A stretch of 64,000 nucleotides of DNA from Sorangium cellulosum So0157-2 (GTDB taxonomy: Bacteria > Myxococcota_A > Polyangia > Polyangiales > Polyangiaceae), in assembly GCF_000418325.1 (NCBI RefSeq), contig NC_021658.1:2356001-2420000 (forward strand), read 5' to 3'. Both the position numbers and the translations under genes were made by a program. Within the stretch, counting starts at the first letter, position 1. Each line of letters begins with the position of its first letter. Below are positions 8,261-16,414 of this stretch, piece by piece. Under the pieces are notes generated by a model. It made no database searches and was not told the DNA's origin. It saw only the letters and a program-made list of their open reading frames with translations.

Positions 8261-9916
8261 CTAGCTGACCGGCTGCGCCGCGGGGGGCGCCTCCCCCTCC
8301 GCGCGCTCGCTGGCGCCGTGCTGCTCCTGGAAGTACTCCGAGAGCCGCCGATCGGCGTCGTCCCCGAAGAGGAGCCGGCACGCCTCCCGGAGCCCGGGCG
8401 AGCTCGCGAGCTCGCCCGCGCGGATGAGGAGCGAGATCTTCGTGCGCCGCCGCAGGAAGTCCTCGAGCTTCACGATCATCTCGTGACGCGCGGCGTGCGC
8501 GATCTCGCACCGCACGTCCTCCGCCCCCTCGATCAGCGCCTCGGCCATCCTCGGGTCGCGCCGGATCTCCTCGAGCAGCTCGCGCGCCGCTGCGCCGTAC
8601 CGGCGCCACAGCCGCGCGCTGAGCTTCTCCGCGGCGCGCGGCGGCGTCAGCGCGTCGAGATCGAGGCGGCGCGCGGTTTGGAAGAACTCGTGACGAACCT
8701 CCTCGGCCGGCTCGCCGTACCAGCGCTGCGCCGGGCGGGGCAGCGCGACGCCGAGCGCCTCCACGGCGGCGCAGATCTCCTCGCCCACGTTGATGCAGTC
8801 GGTGAGCTTGCCGCCGAAGATGCTCACGTGGGCCTGCGCGCGGTCGACCTCGATGGCGTGCTTGCGCGAGAGCTGCAGCCAGTCCTCGCCGCCGCCGCCG
8901 TCCACGACCGCGAGCGGGCGCACCCCGCAGCGCTCGGCGATGACGTCCGCCTCGGTGAGCGGCCGCGGCAGGTTGAGGCGCCTGTTGATGTTCGACAGCA
9001 CGAAGCGCCGATCCTCGGGCGTCACCGCGGCATGAGGGCTCTCGACGCGGGTGTCGGTCGTGCCGATGCACGTCCTCGGGCCCATCGGGATCACGAAGAA
9101 CAGCCGGCCGTCGTCGGCGAAGAACGTCAGCACCCGGCGGCTCGGGGTGAGCCGCTCCACGATGAGGTGGATGCCCTTCGAGAAGATGTGCCTGTGGCTC
9201 GTCCGCTGGCCGGTGAGCGCGTTGTGCACGTCCACGAACGGCCCGCAGGCGTTCACGAGCACGCGCGAGCGGATGGCGAGCTCCCGCCCCGTCACGACGT
9301 CGCGGGCGCGCGTGAGCCACGCGTCCCCCTCGCGCCGCGCGCCGAGCGACTCGACGTAGTTGGCCGCCCGCGCGCCGTGATCGAGCGCGGCGCGGACGAA
9401 GCCCCAGACGAACCGCGCGTCGTTGTCGACGAGGTACGCGTCGGAGTACTCGAATCCTCCGTCGCAGCCGTCCAGGTTGATGATGGGCTCTTCCCGCGAC
9501 ATGACCCGCCGGGAGAGCAGCCGGGGGATCTTCGTGAAGAAGCTGCCGATGATCCAGTAGAGCCAGGTGCCGAGGAAGAGCTTGAAGAGGCCGTGGCGGA
9601 ACCCCCGCTCGTGCGCGGTATAGAACCGGATCTCCTGCACCGACGACGGATAGCTCCTGAGCAGGAGGTTCCTCGACTTGCAGAGCTTCCGCACGAGCGG
9701 AAACTCGAAGCTCTCCATGTACTTGATGCCGCCCCAGGCGAGGTTCGACGACTCCTGGCTCGTGAACCCGGCGAAGTCGCCGCGGTCGATCAGCGCGACC
9801 TTGGCCCCCTTCGCGGCGAGGGCCGCGGCGGCGACGGCGCCGTTGATCCCGGCGCCGAGGACGAGGACGTCGAAGGTCCCGCGGCTCAAGCTGTCGATGT
9901 TCGTGGCCCGCAGCAT
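8261..9916 (-). CDS. glpD: FAD-dependent glycerol-3-phosphate dehydrogenase
   Basis: A 551-residue flavoprotein that oxidises sn-glycerol 3-phosphate to dihydroxyacetone phosphate and passes electrons to quinone at the inner membrane. The N-terminal FAD-binding fold has VLVLGAGINGAVAAAAL (Gly21, Gly23, Gly26) and an acidic end of strand 2 at LIDRGDF. FTSQESSNLAWGGIKYME is the family's second signature. The C-terminal helical DAO_C-like domain follows, and the length fits the family. The ATG at 9916 sits just before the FAD fold. It follows the ABC exporter gene on the same strand after 180 bp, but a strong palindrome lies between them, so it is probably its own unit. No glycerol kinase or facilitator gene is nearby. 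Confidence 0.92.
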   Translation of the reverse strand: MLRATNIDSLSRGTFDVLVLGAGINGAVAAAALAAKGAKVALIDRGDFAGFTSQESSNLAWGGIKYMESFEFPLVRKLCKSRNLLLRSYPSSVQEIRFYTAHERGFRHGLFKLFLGTWLYWIIGSFFTKIPRLLSRRVMSREEPIINLDGCDGGFEYSDAYLVDNDARFVWGFVRAALDHGARAANYVESLGARREGDAWLTRARDVVTGRELAIRSRVLVNACGPFVDVHNALTGQRTSHRHIFSKGIHLIVERLTPSRRVLTFFADDGRLFFVIPMGPRTCIGTTDTRVESPHAAVTPEDRRFVLSNINRRLNLPRPLTEADVIAERCGVRPLAVVDGGGGEDWLQLSRKHAIEVDRAQAHVSIFGGKLTDCINVGEEICAAVEALGVALPRPAQRWYGEPAEEVRHEFFQTARRLDLDALTPPRAAEKLSARLWRRYGAAARELLEEIRRDPRMAEALIEGAEDVRCEIAHAARHEMIVKLEDFLRRRTKISLLIRAGELASSPGLREACRLLFGDDADRRLSEYFQEQHGASERAEGEAPPAAQPVS

Positions 9917-10013
9917 CGATGGCGACCCGGCGTGAGGCGCGGCTCTCGCGCCACCTGTGCTCTATCACGTCTCCGTGGCTCCGGGGGCGGCGGGCGGGCC
10001 GAAAAGCGCCGCG

Positions 10014-10063
10014 CGCGGTGTCACGCCGCGCGCGGCGCGCGCCGCGCGCGGCGTGACGCCGCG
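10014..10063 (-). terminator. Long G+C palindrome between the exporter gene and glpD
   Basis: Two arms of about 24 bp (10014-10039 and 10040-10063) pair with one mismatch and almost no loop. On the minus strand the hairpin is followed within about 15 nt by TTTT. It would end the exporter transcript before glpD. The arms contain CGTGACGCC-type sequence, so a cruciform or protein-binding role is also possible. Confidence 0.55.
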
Positions 10064-10096
10064 TGGGCGCGCGCCGCTCCGCCGCTCCGCTCCGAT

Positions 10097-12133
10097 TCAG
10101 CCCATCAGCCCATCGGCCCAGAGGCCGTCGTCGCCGCGGAGCGCGTCGGGCGACGGCGCCGGGAGGGCGCGGCGCGGGCCGCTCTTCGGACCGCCGGCGT
10201 GGCCGGTGTGCAGGTGCTGCCACCGCGCCATCGTGGTGTAGACGCCGTCCCGGCGCAGGAGCTCCGCGTGCGCGCCGCGCTCGACGATGCGGCCGCGCTC
10301 CAGCACGAAGATCTGATCGCAGTCGACGACCGTGCTGAGGCGGTGGCTCATCAGGATGATCGTCCGCTGGCCCTTCAGCGCGCGGAGCGCCTCGCCGATG
10401 GTCCGCTCGTGCTCGGCGTCGAGCCCGTCGGTCGGCTCGTCGATCACGAGGATGGGCGCGTCCGTCAGCAGCGCGCGCGCGATGGCGATGCGCTGCCGCT
10501 GGCCGGCCGACAGGTTGAGCCCGCCGTCGGCGATCTGCGTCCCGTAGCCGTCCGGCAGCGCCTCGATGAAGCCCGCCGCGCCCGCCATCTCGGCCGCCCT
10601 CCGGATCTCGTCGTCGGTCGCGAAGGGGCGGCCGTAGGCGATGTTCTCCGCGATCGTGGCCGGCAAGAGGATGCTGTCCTGGAGGACCAGCGCGATGTGC
10701 CGGCGCAGGTCGGCCACGCGGATCGCGCGCGTGTCGATGCCGTCGAGCCTCAGCGCGCCGTGCGTCGGGTTGTGGAAGCGCGGCAGCAGGCTGAGCAGCG
10801 TGGTCTTGCCGGAGCCGACCGAGCCCACGAACGCGACCATCTGCCCCGGCCGGATCGTCGCGTCGATCCCGCGCAGCACCGGGTGGCCCGCGCGGTACTC
10901 GAACCCGACCGCGTCGAGCGAGAGCGCGCGCGGCTCGGTCGGCAGCGCCGCCGCGTCGTGCGCGTCGACCACCGCCTGATCGCGGTCCAGCACCTCGAAG
11001 ACGCGCTGGGCGCCCGCGACGCCGCCCTGCACCGCGGCGCCGGCGCCGGTCAGCTTGCAGAGCGGATCGTAGAGCATGCCGAGGTAGCCGAGGAACGCCG
11101 TGAGCGCGCCCAGCGTCATGGCGGAGTCGCCCGCGCCGCTGCGCGCCTCGACGACGAGGTAGCCGCCGTAGCCGAGCACCAGCGCGCCGCCGAGCCCGAG
11201 GATCGAGCCCACGGTGAGCAGGTGGCCGAGCTCGTCGTGGTGGAGCCTGAGCCACGCCTTCACGCTGTTGCGCAGCGTCGCGTGGAAGCGCGCCTCCTCG
11301 TCCGCCTCGCGGCCGAACGCCTGGACGAGGCCGATCGAGGCCATCGAGCGCTGCACGGACGTCGTGAGCTCGCTCTCGACCTCCTTCGCCTCGGTGCACC
11401 GCTTGTGCAGCGCGCGCCCGAACCGCTGGTTCGTGAGCAGGAGCGGCGGCACGACCGCGAGCGCGAGCAGCGTGAGCGTCGGGCTGCGCGAGGCCATGAT
11501 GCAGATCATCACCGTGAGCGTCAGCGCGCTCCCCATCACCGCGACGGCCACGTTGAGGATCCCGTGGAACCCGGCGGCGTCCTGGTTGAGCCGGTAGAGG
11601 GCGTCCCCCTGCGGCTGCGCCCGGTGATAGCCGATGTGGAGCGCCTGGAGCTTCCTGTACACGTCGCAGCGCACGCGCGTGAGCCCGCCGTAGCCGATGC
11701 GGAAGTTGAGCAGGGCGCGGCCCATGCCCACGAACTCCTGCGCCACGCGGAGGACGAGCGTCATCGCCGCGAGCCCGAGGACGCGGCCGAGCAGGCTGTC
11801 CGGGAGCGGCGCGAGCAGGAGGCGGTGGACGAGGTCCTCGTTGCGCGGCCCGCTCGAGATGAGATCCACGATCACGGCGACGGGCCACACCTGGAGGAGG
11901 CTGATCGCGATGGAGACGCAGACCAGGAGGGAGAGCGCGCCGATGCGCGCCCACTCCGCCTTGAAATAGGCGCCCACGCGGAGGAAGAACCGGAGCCGAG
12001 CCCCGCCGGCCGCCGAGCGGCTCGGGGCGGCGCGCCGCTCGGCGGCCATCGCCGGGGAGCGCCTCGATGGCCCGATCCTGCCTCCGCGCCGCGGCGAAGG
12101 GTGATAGTCCTTGCGGTGAGCTTGTGCGCTCAT
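10097..12133 (-). CDS. ABC transporter, fused permease and ATP-binding exporter
   Basis: A 678-residue half-transporter of the ABCB/MsbA type that would work as a homodimer. The first 350 residues hold six transmembrane helices, including IGALSLLVCVSIAISLLQVW and LTLLALAVVPPLLL. The ATPase domain has Walker A GSVGSGKTT, a Q-loop near LVLQDS, signature LSAGQRQ (the usual second Gly replaced by Ala), Walker B ILVIDEPT, and a switch His in SHRLSTV. I chose the ATG at 12133, which has GGAGAG 13 nt upstream; the frame runs to 12211, and a further ATG (MAAERR) lies inside. The substrate is unknown. The flavodoxin gene lies upstream on the same strand after 283 bp. Confidence 0.88.
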   Translation of the reverse strand: MSAQAHRKDYHPSPRRGGRIGPSRRSPAMAAERRAAPSRSAAGGARLRFFLRVGAYFKAEWARIGALSLLVCVSIAISLLQVWPVAVIVDLISSGPRNEDLVHRLLLAPLPDSLLGRVLGLAAMTLVLRVAQEFVGMGRALLNFRIGYGGLTRVRCDVYRKLQALHIGYHRAQPQGDALYRLNQDAAGFHGILNVAVAVMGSALTLTVMICIMASRSPTLTLLALAVVPPLLLTNQRFGRALHKRCTEAKEVESELTTSVQRSMASIGLVQAFGREADEEARFHATLRNSVKAWLRLHHDELGHLLTVGSILGLGGALVLGYGGYLVVEARSGAGDSAMTLGALTAFLGYLGMLYDPLCKLTGAGAAVQGGVAGAQRVFEVLDRDQAVVDAHDAAALPTEPRALSLDAVGFEYRAGHPVLRGIDATIRPGQMVAFVGSVGSGKTTLLSLLPRFHNPTHGALRLDGIDTRAIRVADLRRHIALVLQDSILLPATIAENIAYGRPFATDDEIRRAAEMAGAAGFIEALPDGYGTQIADGGLNLSAGQRQRIAIARALLTDAPILVIDEPTDGLDAEHERTIGEALRALKGQRTIILMSHRLSTVVDCDQIFVLERGRIVERGAHAELLRRDGVYTTMARWQHLHTGHAGGPKSGPRRALPAPSPDALRGDDGLWADGLMG

Positions 12134-12280
12134 GGTTCGCTGAGCTCTCTCCTGTCTACGGCTGAGGTGGCCGCCGGCGGCCCGGGCGTCGGGCCCCGCC
12201 TGACGGTCCATCGGTTCCGACCGGTAGCGAGGTATCGGCGCAGATGTAACAGCCCCTCGCGGCCGCGCTCACTGCAATGT

Positions 12281-12304
12281 GCAGGAGAGGAGCAGAGCTC
12301 CTGC
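12281..12304. terminator. Hairpin between flavodoxin and exporter genes
   Basis: GCAGGAG and CTCCTGC form a 7-bp stem around a 10-nt loop. It lies between two minus-strand genes and may end the flavodoxin transcript. No T-run is present, so the call is weak. Confidence 0.3.
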
Positions 12305-12416
12305 TGATTTGCTGCGCGGTTGTCCGGGACTCCAGGGCTCGCCGCGGCGGCGCGGTCACGGCACAGGCCGGCGGCGCGGCCGTCGCGCCGCGCTCACCTG
12401 CGCGTCTGTTGTCCCG

Positions 12417-12980
12417 TCAGCGTCCCGTCAGCGCGAGGCGGCGGCCGAGCGCGCGCGCGAGCGAGAGATCGAGCTCGCCCGAGCTCGCCCGGGGCGTGCC
12501 GCCGCGCCGGGCGGCCGTGTCCGGCGGATCCATCGCGGCGCGGGCGGGGGGCTGGACCAGGACTCCATGGCTGAGGAGGGAGACGATCATCGCCTGGAGG
12601 GCCGCGCGCTGCGCCCCCGCGATCGGCGAGGGCGAGCAGAACACGGACGCCACCTTGCCGGCGAGATCGCCCGAGAGCTGCCTCGCTCCGTCGAGGAAGC
12701 GGCGGAGCTCCGCGCTCATCGTGCCATAGCGCGCAGGCGAGCCGAGGGCGATGCCGTCGGCCCAGAGGAGGTCGTCGCGGCGCGCCACCGCGACGCAGGC
12801 GAGGTGTTCCCGTGTGGCACGGATCCGCTCACTCGCCCTCCAGCGCTCCTGCGGCGCCGCGAGATCGGCGATCTGCCGGAGCCGCACGGTCGCTCCGGCC
12901 TGCTCGGCGCCCTCGGCGACCGCGGCGGCGAGCGCGGCCGTGTCCCCATAAAGAGAATAGAAGATCACGGCCACGTTCAT
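12417..12980 (-). CDS. Flavodoxin-fold FMN reductase, WrbA-like
   Basis: A 187-residue protein with a flavodoxin fold. The phosphate-binding loop is VIFYSLYGDTAALA (residues 5-18), and the second FMN loop includes GIALGSPARYGTMSAELRRFLD. After that comes KVASVFCSPSPIAGAQRAAL and SLLSHGVLV. The pattern follows WrbA-type NAD(P)H:quinone oxidoreductases, which reduce quinones by two electrons to prevent redox cycling. The C-terminal 30 residues are Arg/Ala-rich. It is divergent from the receiver gene at 13167 with 186 bp between them. Confidence 0.85.
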   Translation of the reverse strand: MNVAVIFYSLYGDTAALAAAVAEGAEQAGATVRLRQIADLAAPQERWRASERIRATREHLACVAVARRDDLLWADGIALGSPARYGTMSAELRRFLDGARQLSGDLAGKVASVFCSPSPIAGAQRAALQAMIVSLLSHGVLVQPPARAAMDPPDTAARRGGTPRASSGELDLSLARALGRRLALTGR

Positions 12981-13166
12981 GGGGCCGCAACGATGCAGCG
13001 CCCGTACCGCGGCCTCGCGCGGTCGCGCGCCGCGCCGCTCCTGACGGGCTCGCTGCGCGCAGGGGCCTGAGCGGTTCGTCGCGGGCGATCCTTCCGCGCG
13101 CCGTGCGCCGTGCGCCGCGGCGCGATTCGAATTGCGCGCTGTCGGGGAAAGCTTTATGGGGCCTCC

Positions 13167-13661
13167 ATGGTCGCGAACGGACCGCGCTCGGGCGATAAGG
13201 ACGATGCCCCGCGCGATCCGGAGCCGGGCGACGACGGCGTGGCCGCGGGCGATCCGTCCGCCGCCGCGCGCGCTCCTGGGCGCGACGCCGCGGAGGGCGG
13301 CCCCGCGCGATCGCGGGCGATCCTCGTCATCGAGGACGACCAGGGCGTCAGCGACGCGCTCGTGGGTGTCCTGTCGGACGAGGGCTACCAGGTGATGGCG
13401 GCCAGGAACGGCGCCGAGGCGCTGGCCAGGCTCCGCGACGCGCCGGCGCCGGCGCTCATCGTCCTCGATCTGATGATGCCGATGATGGACGGGTATGCCT
13501 TCCGCGCGGAGCAGCTGCGCATTCCGGCGATCGCCGACGTCCCGGTGGTCGTGCTCACGGCGGGGGCTTCGCCGCGCGCGGCCGAGCTCGGGCCCGTCGA
13601 CATCCTGAAGAAGCCCGTGAACCTCGCCGCGCTGCTCGACGCGGTGGGGCGGTACGTCTGA
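13167..13661 (+). CDS. Response regulator, receiver with disordered N-terminal tail
   Basis: A 164-residue protein. Residues 1-50 are acidic and Pro/Ala-rich with no fold visible. The receiver follows: AILVIEDDQG, acceptor Asp in IVLDLMMPMMDG, Thr in VVLTAG, Lys in ILKKPVN. There is no output domain. I placed the start at the ATG at 13167; the same frame extends to 13110, but that part is very basic. The gene is an orphan, with no kinase adjacent. It is convergent with the broken caspase-like gene at 13675-14005. Confidence 0.85.
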   Translation: MVANGPRSGDKDDAPRDPEPGDDGVAAGDPSAAARAPGRDAAEGGPARSRAILVIEDDQGVSDALVGVLSDEGYQVMAARNGAEALARLRDAPAPALIVLDLMMPMMDGYAFRAEQLRIPAIADVPVVVLTAGASPRAAELGPVDILKKPVNLAALLDAVGRYV

Positions 13662-13674
13662 CGCCGGAGCGAGC

Positions 13675-14005
13675 TCAGCGCTCGAGCGCGCCGGCGAAGC
13701 TGGTGGTGGCGGTCGTCGCGGTGTTCACGATGTCGAGGGTCAGCGTGGCACCGAAGTAAAAACGAGGAGCGTATCGGCACCCCGAGCAGGTCGCCCAGCG
13801 TCGGCGCCAGCCGCATGTCCTGGAACGATGAGATGACGCCGCGGCGCCGGCCCCCGGGAAAGACGTGGAGCACGATCGATGGATTGACGCTCCAGTCATC
13901 ATGATTTGATTTGAGGAGCGTGTCGTTCACCGGACCGGCGAGCGGATCGCCCGCGTAGTCGTTGATGCCAACGAGCACGGCGCGCTTCTTTATTCGATGA
14001 TCCAT
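13675..14005 (-). pseudogene. Caspase-like (peptidase C14) remnant with frameshift
   Basis: From the ATG at 14005 the frame reads MDHRIKKRAVLVGINDYAG then PLAGPVND, the classic first strand of the caspase/metacaspase p20 fold. It then jumps to sequence unlike a caspase core (PSIVLHVFPGGRRRGV, LAPTLGDLLGVP). Near 13757 a run of five T residues on the coding strand breaks the frame. Removing one T continues it as SSFYFGATLTLDIVNTATT to a stop at 13675. The catalytic His and Cys regions are absent, so an internal deletion has also occurred. A sequencing slip in the T-run could explain the frameshift, but not the missing catalytic core. Confidence 0.6.
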
Positions 14006-14220
14006 TCTATCGTGTCGCATGAAACAAAGAGGCCGACAGCGTAATCTCGCGCCCTACCTTGGCGCCTGTCCGGACAAAAGCGCGAGCGTCGTCGAGCGGC
14101 GCAGGCGCGCCGCAGTCCCCGGGAGCGCGGCGTCCCTCGGGGCTGCGCGGGCGGCGCCGCCGGCCGCACGAGAACGCGCGGGTCCTCCCCCGTTCGCGTG
14201 GTAAAGTCGGTCCCCGCAAC

Positions 14221-15642
14221 ATGCCGTACGAACGCCCTCTCTTCCTTTTCGTGAGCCCTTTGCTCGCCGCCGCCGCCCTCGGATGCGCGGCCGACCGCCC
14301 GTCTCAGCCCGAGGGGTGGGACAGCGCCGTGGCGCTGCGGCCGGCGCTCGATCGCGACGCCAGGCCGGAGGTGGTCGAGGTCGATCTGACCGCGCGCGTC
14401 GAGGAGGTCGAGATCGTGCCCGGCAAGCGGACGCCCACCTGGACGTATGACGGCGGACTGCCCGGCCCGCTGATCCGCGCCAGGGTGGGTGATCGCGTGA
14501 TCGTGAATTTCCGCAACGAGCTCCCGGCGCCCACGACGATTCACTGGCACGGCATACGCTTGCTGGCGGCGATGGACGGCGCGCCCGGGCACAGCCAGCC
14601 CGAGACGCCGCCGGGCGGCGGCTTCACCTACGACTTCGTCGTCCCCGACGCGGGGCTCTACTGGTACCACCCGCACGTCGACTCCGCCGTCCAGGCGGGG
14701 AATGGCCTCTACGGGCCGCTGCTCGTCGAGGACCCGAGCGAGCCTGCGGGGCTCGGCGACGAGCTCGTCCTCGTGCTCAGCGACATCAGCCTGCGCGACG
14801 ACGGCACGCTCGAGGACCCGCAGGTGGGCGGCAACCTCGGCACGCTGTTCGGGCGCGAGGGCGACCTGCTCCTCGTGAACGGGCGGGTGAACCCGGTGAT
14901 CGAGGCGCGCGCCGGGCTCAGGCAGCGGTGGCGCATCGTCAATGCGGCCAAGTCCCGTTATTACCAGCTCATGATCGCGGATCACCGGTTCACCCGGATC
15001 GGCGGCGACGGCGGGCTCCTCGAGCGCCCCGTCACGACGGACAGGATCCTGCTCACCCCCGGCGAGCGCGCCGACGTCCTGGTGGTGCCGCGCGGCGCGC
15101 CGGGCTCGACGCTCCCGGTGCGCTGGGTGCCTTACGACCGCGGCTATGGCGCCACGTTCGGGAGGCCCGAGGTCGAGGCGTTCCGCCTCCGCCTCGCGGC
15201 CGAGCCCGCGGCCGAGGACGCGCCGCTCCCCGAGGTGGGGAGGGACATCCCGGCGCTCGACACGGCGGCGGCGACGCGCGTCGATCTGAAGCTCACGCAG
15301 CAGGAGAGCCCGGGCGGCGTGGAGATGGGCATCAACGGCGTGCCCTCGTGGGAGGCGGAGCCGCTCGTGGCGGCGGTGGGCGAGACCTCGGTGTGGACCG
15401 TGGAGAACACGATGGATTTCGATCACCCGTTCCACCTGCACGGCTTCTTCTTCCAGGTGCTCGGCGCGGACGGGGAGCCGGTGCGGCCGATGGAGTGGAA
15501 GGACACGGTGAACGTGCCTGTCGACGGGGCGGCGCGCTTCGCGGTCCGTTACGACAACCGGCCGGGAATGTGGATGTTCCATTGCCATATCCTCGACCAC
15601 GCCGAGGCCGGCATGATGGGGATGTTGCACGTCATCCAGTGA
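14221..15642 (+). CDS. Multicopper oxidase lipoprotein
   Basis: A 473-residue exported copper enzyme. A signal peptide ends in the lipobox AALGCA (residues 18-23). All four copper-binding segments are present: TIHWHG, YWYHPHVD, HPFHLHGFFF, and HCHILDHAEAGMM with the type-1 Cys and axial Met. That gives a complete type 1 and trinuclear type 2/3 site. It lacks the Met-rich insert of CueO, and the sequence is closer to the bilirubin-oxidase/laccase-like group. The role is probably oxidation of metal ions or phenolics at the outer face of the cell (inference). The start is the ATG just before the hydrophobic signal helix; the ribosome site is weak. The long open frame upstream to 14059 is not coding-like. 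Confidence 0.92.
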   Translation: MPYERPLFLFVSPLLAAAALGCAADRPSQPEGWDSAVALRPALDRDARPEVVEVDLTARVEEVEIVPGKRTPTWTYDGGLPGPLIRARVGDRVIVNFRNELPAPTTIHWHGIRLLAAMDGAPGHSQPETPPGGGFTYDFVVPDAGLYWYHPHVDSAVQAGNGLYGPLLVEDPSEPAGLGDELVLVLSDISLRDDGTLEDPQVGGNLGTLFGREGDLLLVNGRVNPVIEARAGLRQRWRIVNAAKSRYYQLMIADHRFTRIGGDGGLLERPVTTDRILLTPGERADVLVVPRGAPGSTLPVRWVPYDRGYGATFGRPEVEAFRLRLAAEPAAEDAPLPEVGRDIPALDTAAATRVDLKLTQQESPGGVEMGINGVPSWEAEPLVAAVGETSVWTVENTMDFDHPFHLHGFFFQVLGADGEPVRPMEWKDTVNVPVDGAARFAVRYDNRPGMWMFHCHILDHAEAGMMGMLHVIQ

Positions 15643-15717
15643 CGGCGCAGGGGCCGATGGGATCCTCCGTCCGGGGCGACGTGGGCCTGCCGCGCCATCT
15701 GGTGGTAACCTGCCGTC

Positions 15718-16197
15718 ATGCCTGATCTGCCCATCTCTCTACGGCCGCTCGAGATCGCGGAGCTCGACGCCTTCGTCGAGCTCGTGGCCTGCTCGTACGC
15801 GGAGCAGCGCGCGAGCGCCGTGGACGCGCGGACGGAGGACGAGCAGCGCAACGCGCGCTCGCAGATCGAGGCGTTCCTGCCGCAGGGGCTCGCCACCCCC
15901 GACCACCACATCTATGCGGTGCTGGAGGGCAGCGCCGTGGTCGGCCACCTCTGGATCGGCATGACAAGCGCGGACGGGTTTCGCAGCGCGTTCCTCTACG
16001 ATATCCACCTGCGCGAGGACGCCCGCGGCCGGGGCATCGGGCGCCGGGTCATGGCCCTCGCCGAGGAGGTCGCCCGCGGCCTGGGCGCGCGGGACATCGA
16101 GCTGCACGTCTTCGCGCAGAACGCGCGGGCGCGGGGGCTCTACGACTCGCTCGGCTACCGGATCACGAGCGTCAGCATGAGAAAGCACCTCGGCTGA
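15718..16197 (+). CDS. GNAT N-acetyltransferase
   Basis: A 159-residue single-domain acetyltransferase. Strand 4 and the acetyl-CoA pyrophosphate loop read LYDIHLREDARGRGIGRRVM, a good Q/RxxGxG/A match. The C-terminal ARGLYDSLGYRI is the usual ending of the fold. The substrate is unknown. It starts at an ATG 75 bp after the multicopper oxidase and precedes the nitric oxide reductase by about 220 bp on the same strand. Confidence 0.88.
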   Translation: MPDLPISLRPLEIAELDAFVELVACSYAEQRASAVDARTEDEQRNARSQIEAFLPQGLATPDHHIYAVLEGSAVVGHLWIGMTSADGFRSAFLYDIHLREDARGRGIGRRVMALAEEVARGLGARDIELHVFAQNARARGLYDSLGYRITSVSMRKHLG

Positions 16198-16270
16198 AGC
16201 CGGCGTCGCGCCGCGCCTGACGGCGCCGCTCCCGGGGCCGCCGGGCCGGCAGCGCCGTGGCCGCGACGCT

Positions 16271-16308
16271 GTGGACGAGGCGCCGTGGACGAGGCGCCGT
16301 GGACGAGA
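16271..16308. repeat. Short tandem repeat, 14-bp unit
   Basis: The unit GTGGACGAGGCGCC is present twice perfectly (16271-16284, 16285-16298), followed by a partial third copy. It lies in the leader region of the nitric oxide reductase gene. No FNR/NnrR-type palindrome is seen nearby. Confidence 0.6.
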
Positions 16309-16414
16309 CCGCGGCGCGCTGGTCCGTTTTGTGCTCATGCCGGCTCGTCTCCGCGGCTCCGCCGCGCCCCTCGCGCGGCGCTGGCGAGGAGCGGAACGAG
16401 ACCGGAGATCTGGA

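Noticed and set aside
7890..12307. Very long open frames on both strands over glpD and the ABC exporter
   Set aside because: They lie out of frame with the real genes and have low-complexity Arg/Ala/Asp products.
16271..16414. N-terminal extension of the nitric oxide reductase
   Set aside because: It is built from the 14-bp repeats and Arg-rich sequence. The ATG at 16415 has a ribosome site and directly precedes the first helix.
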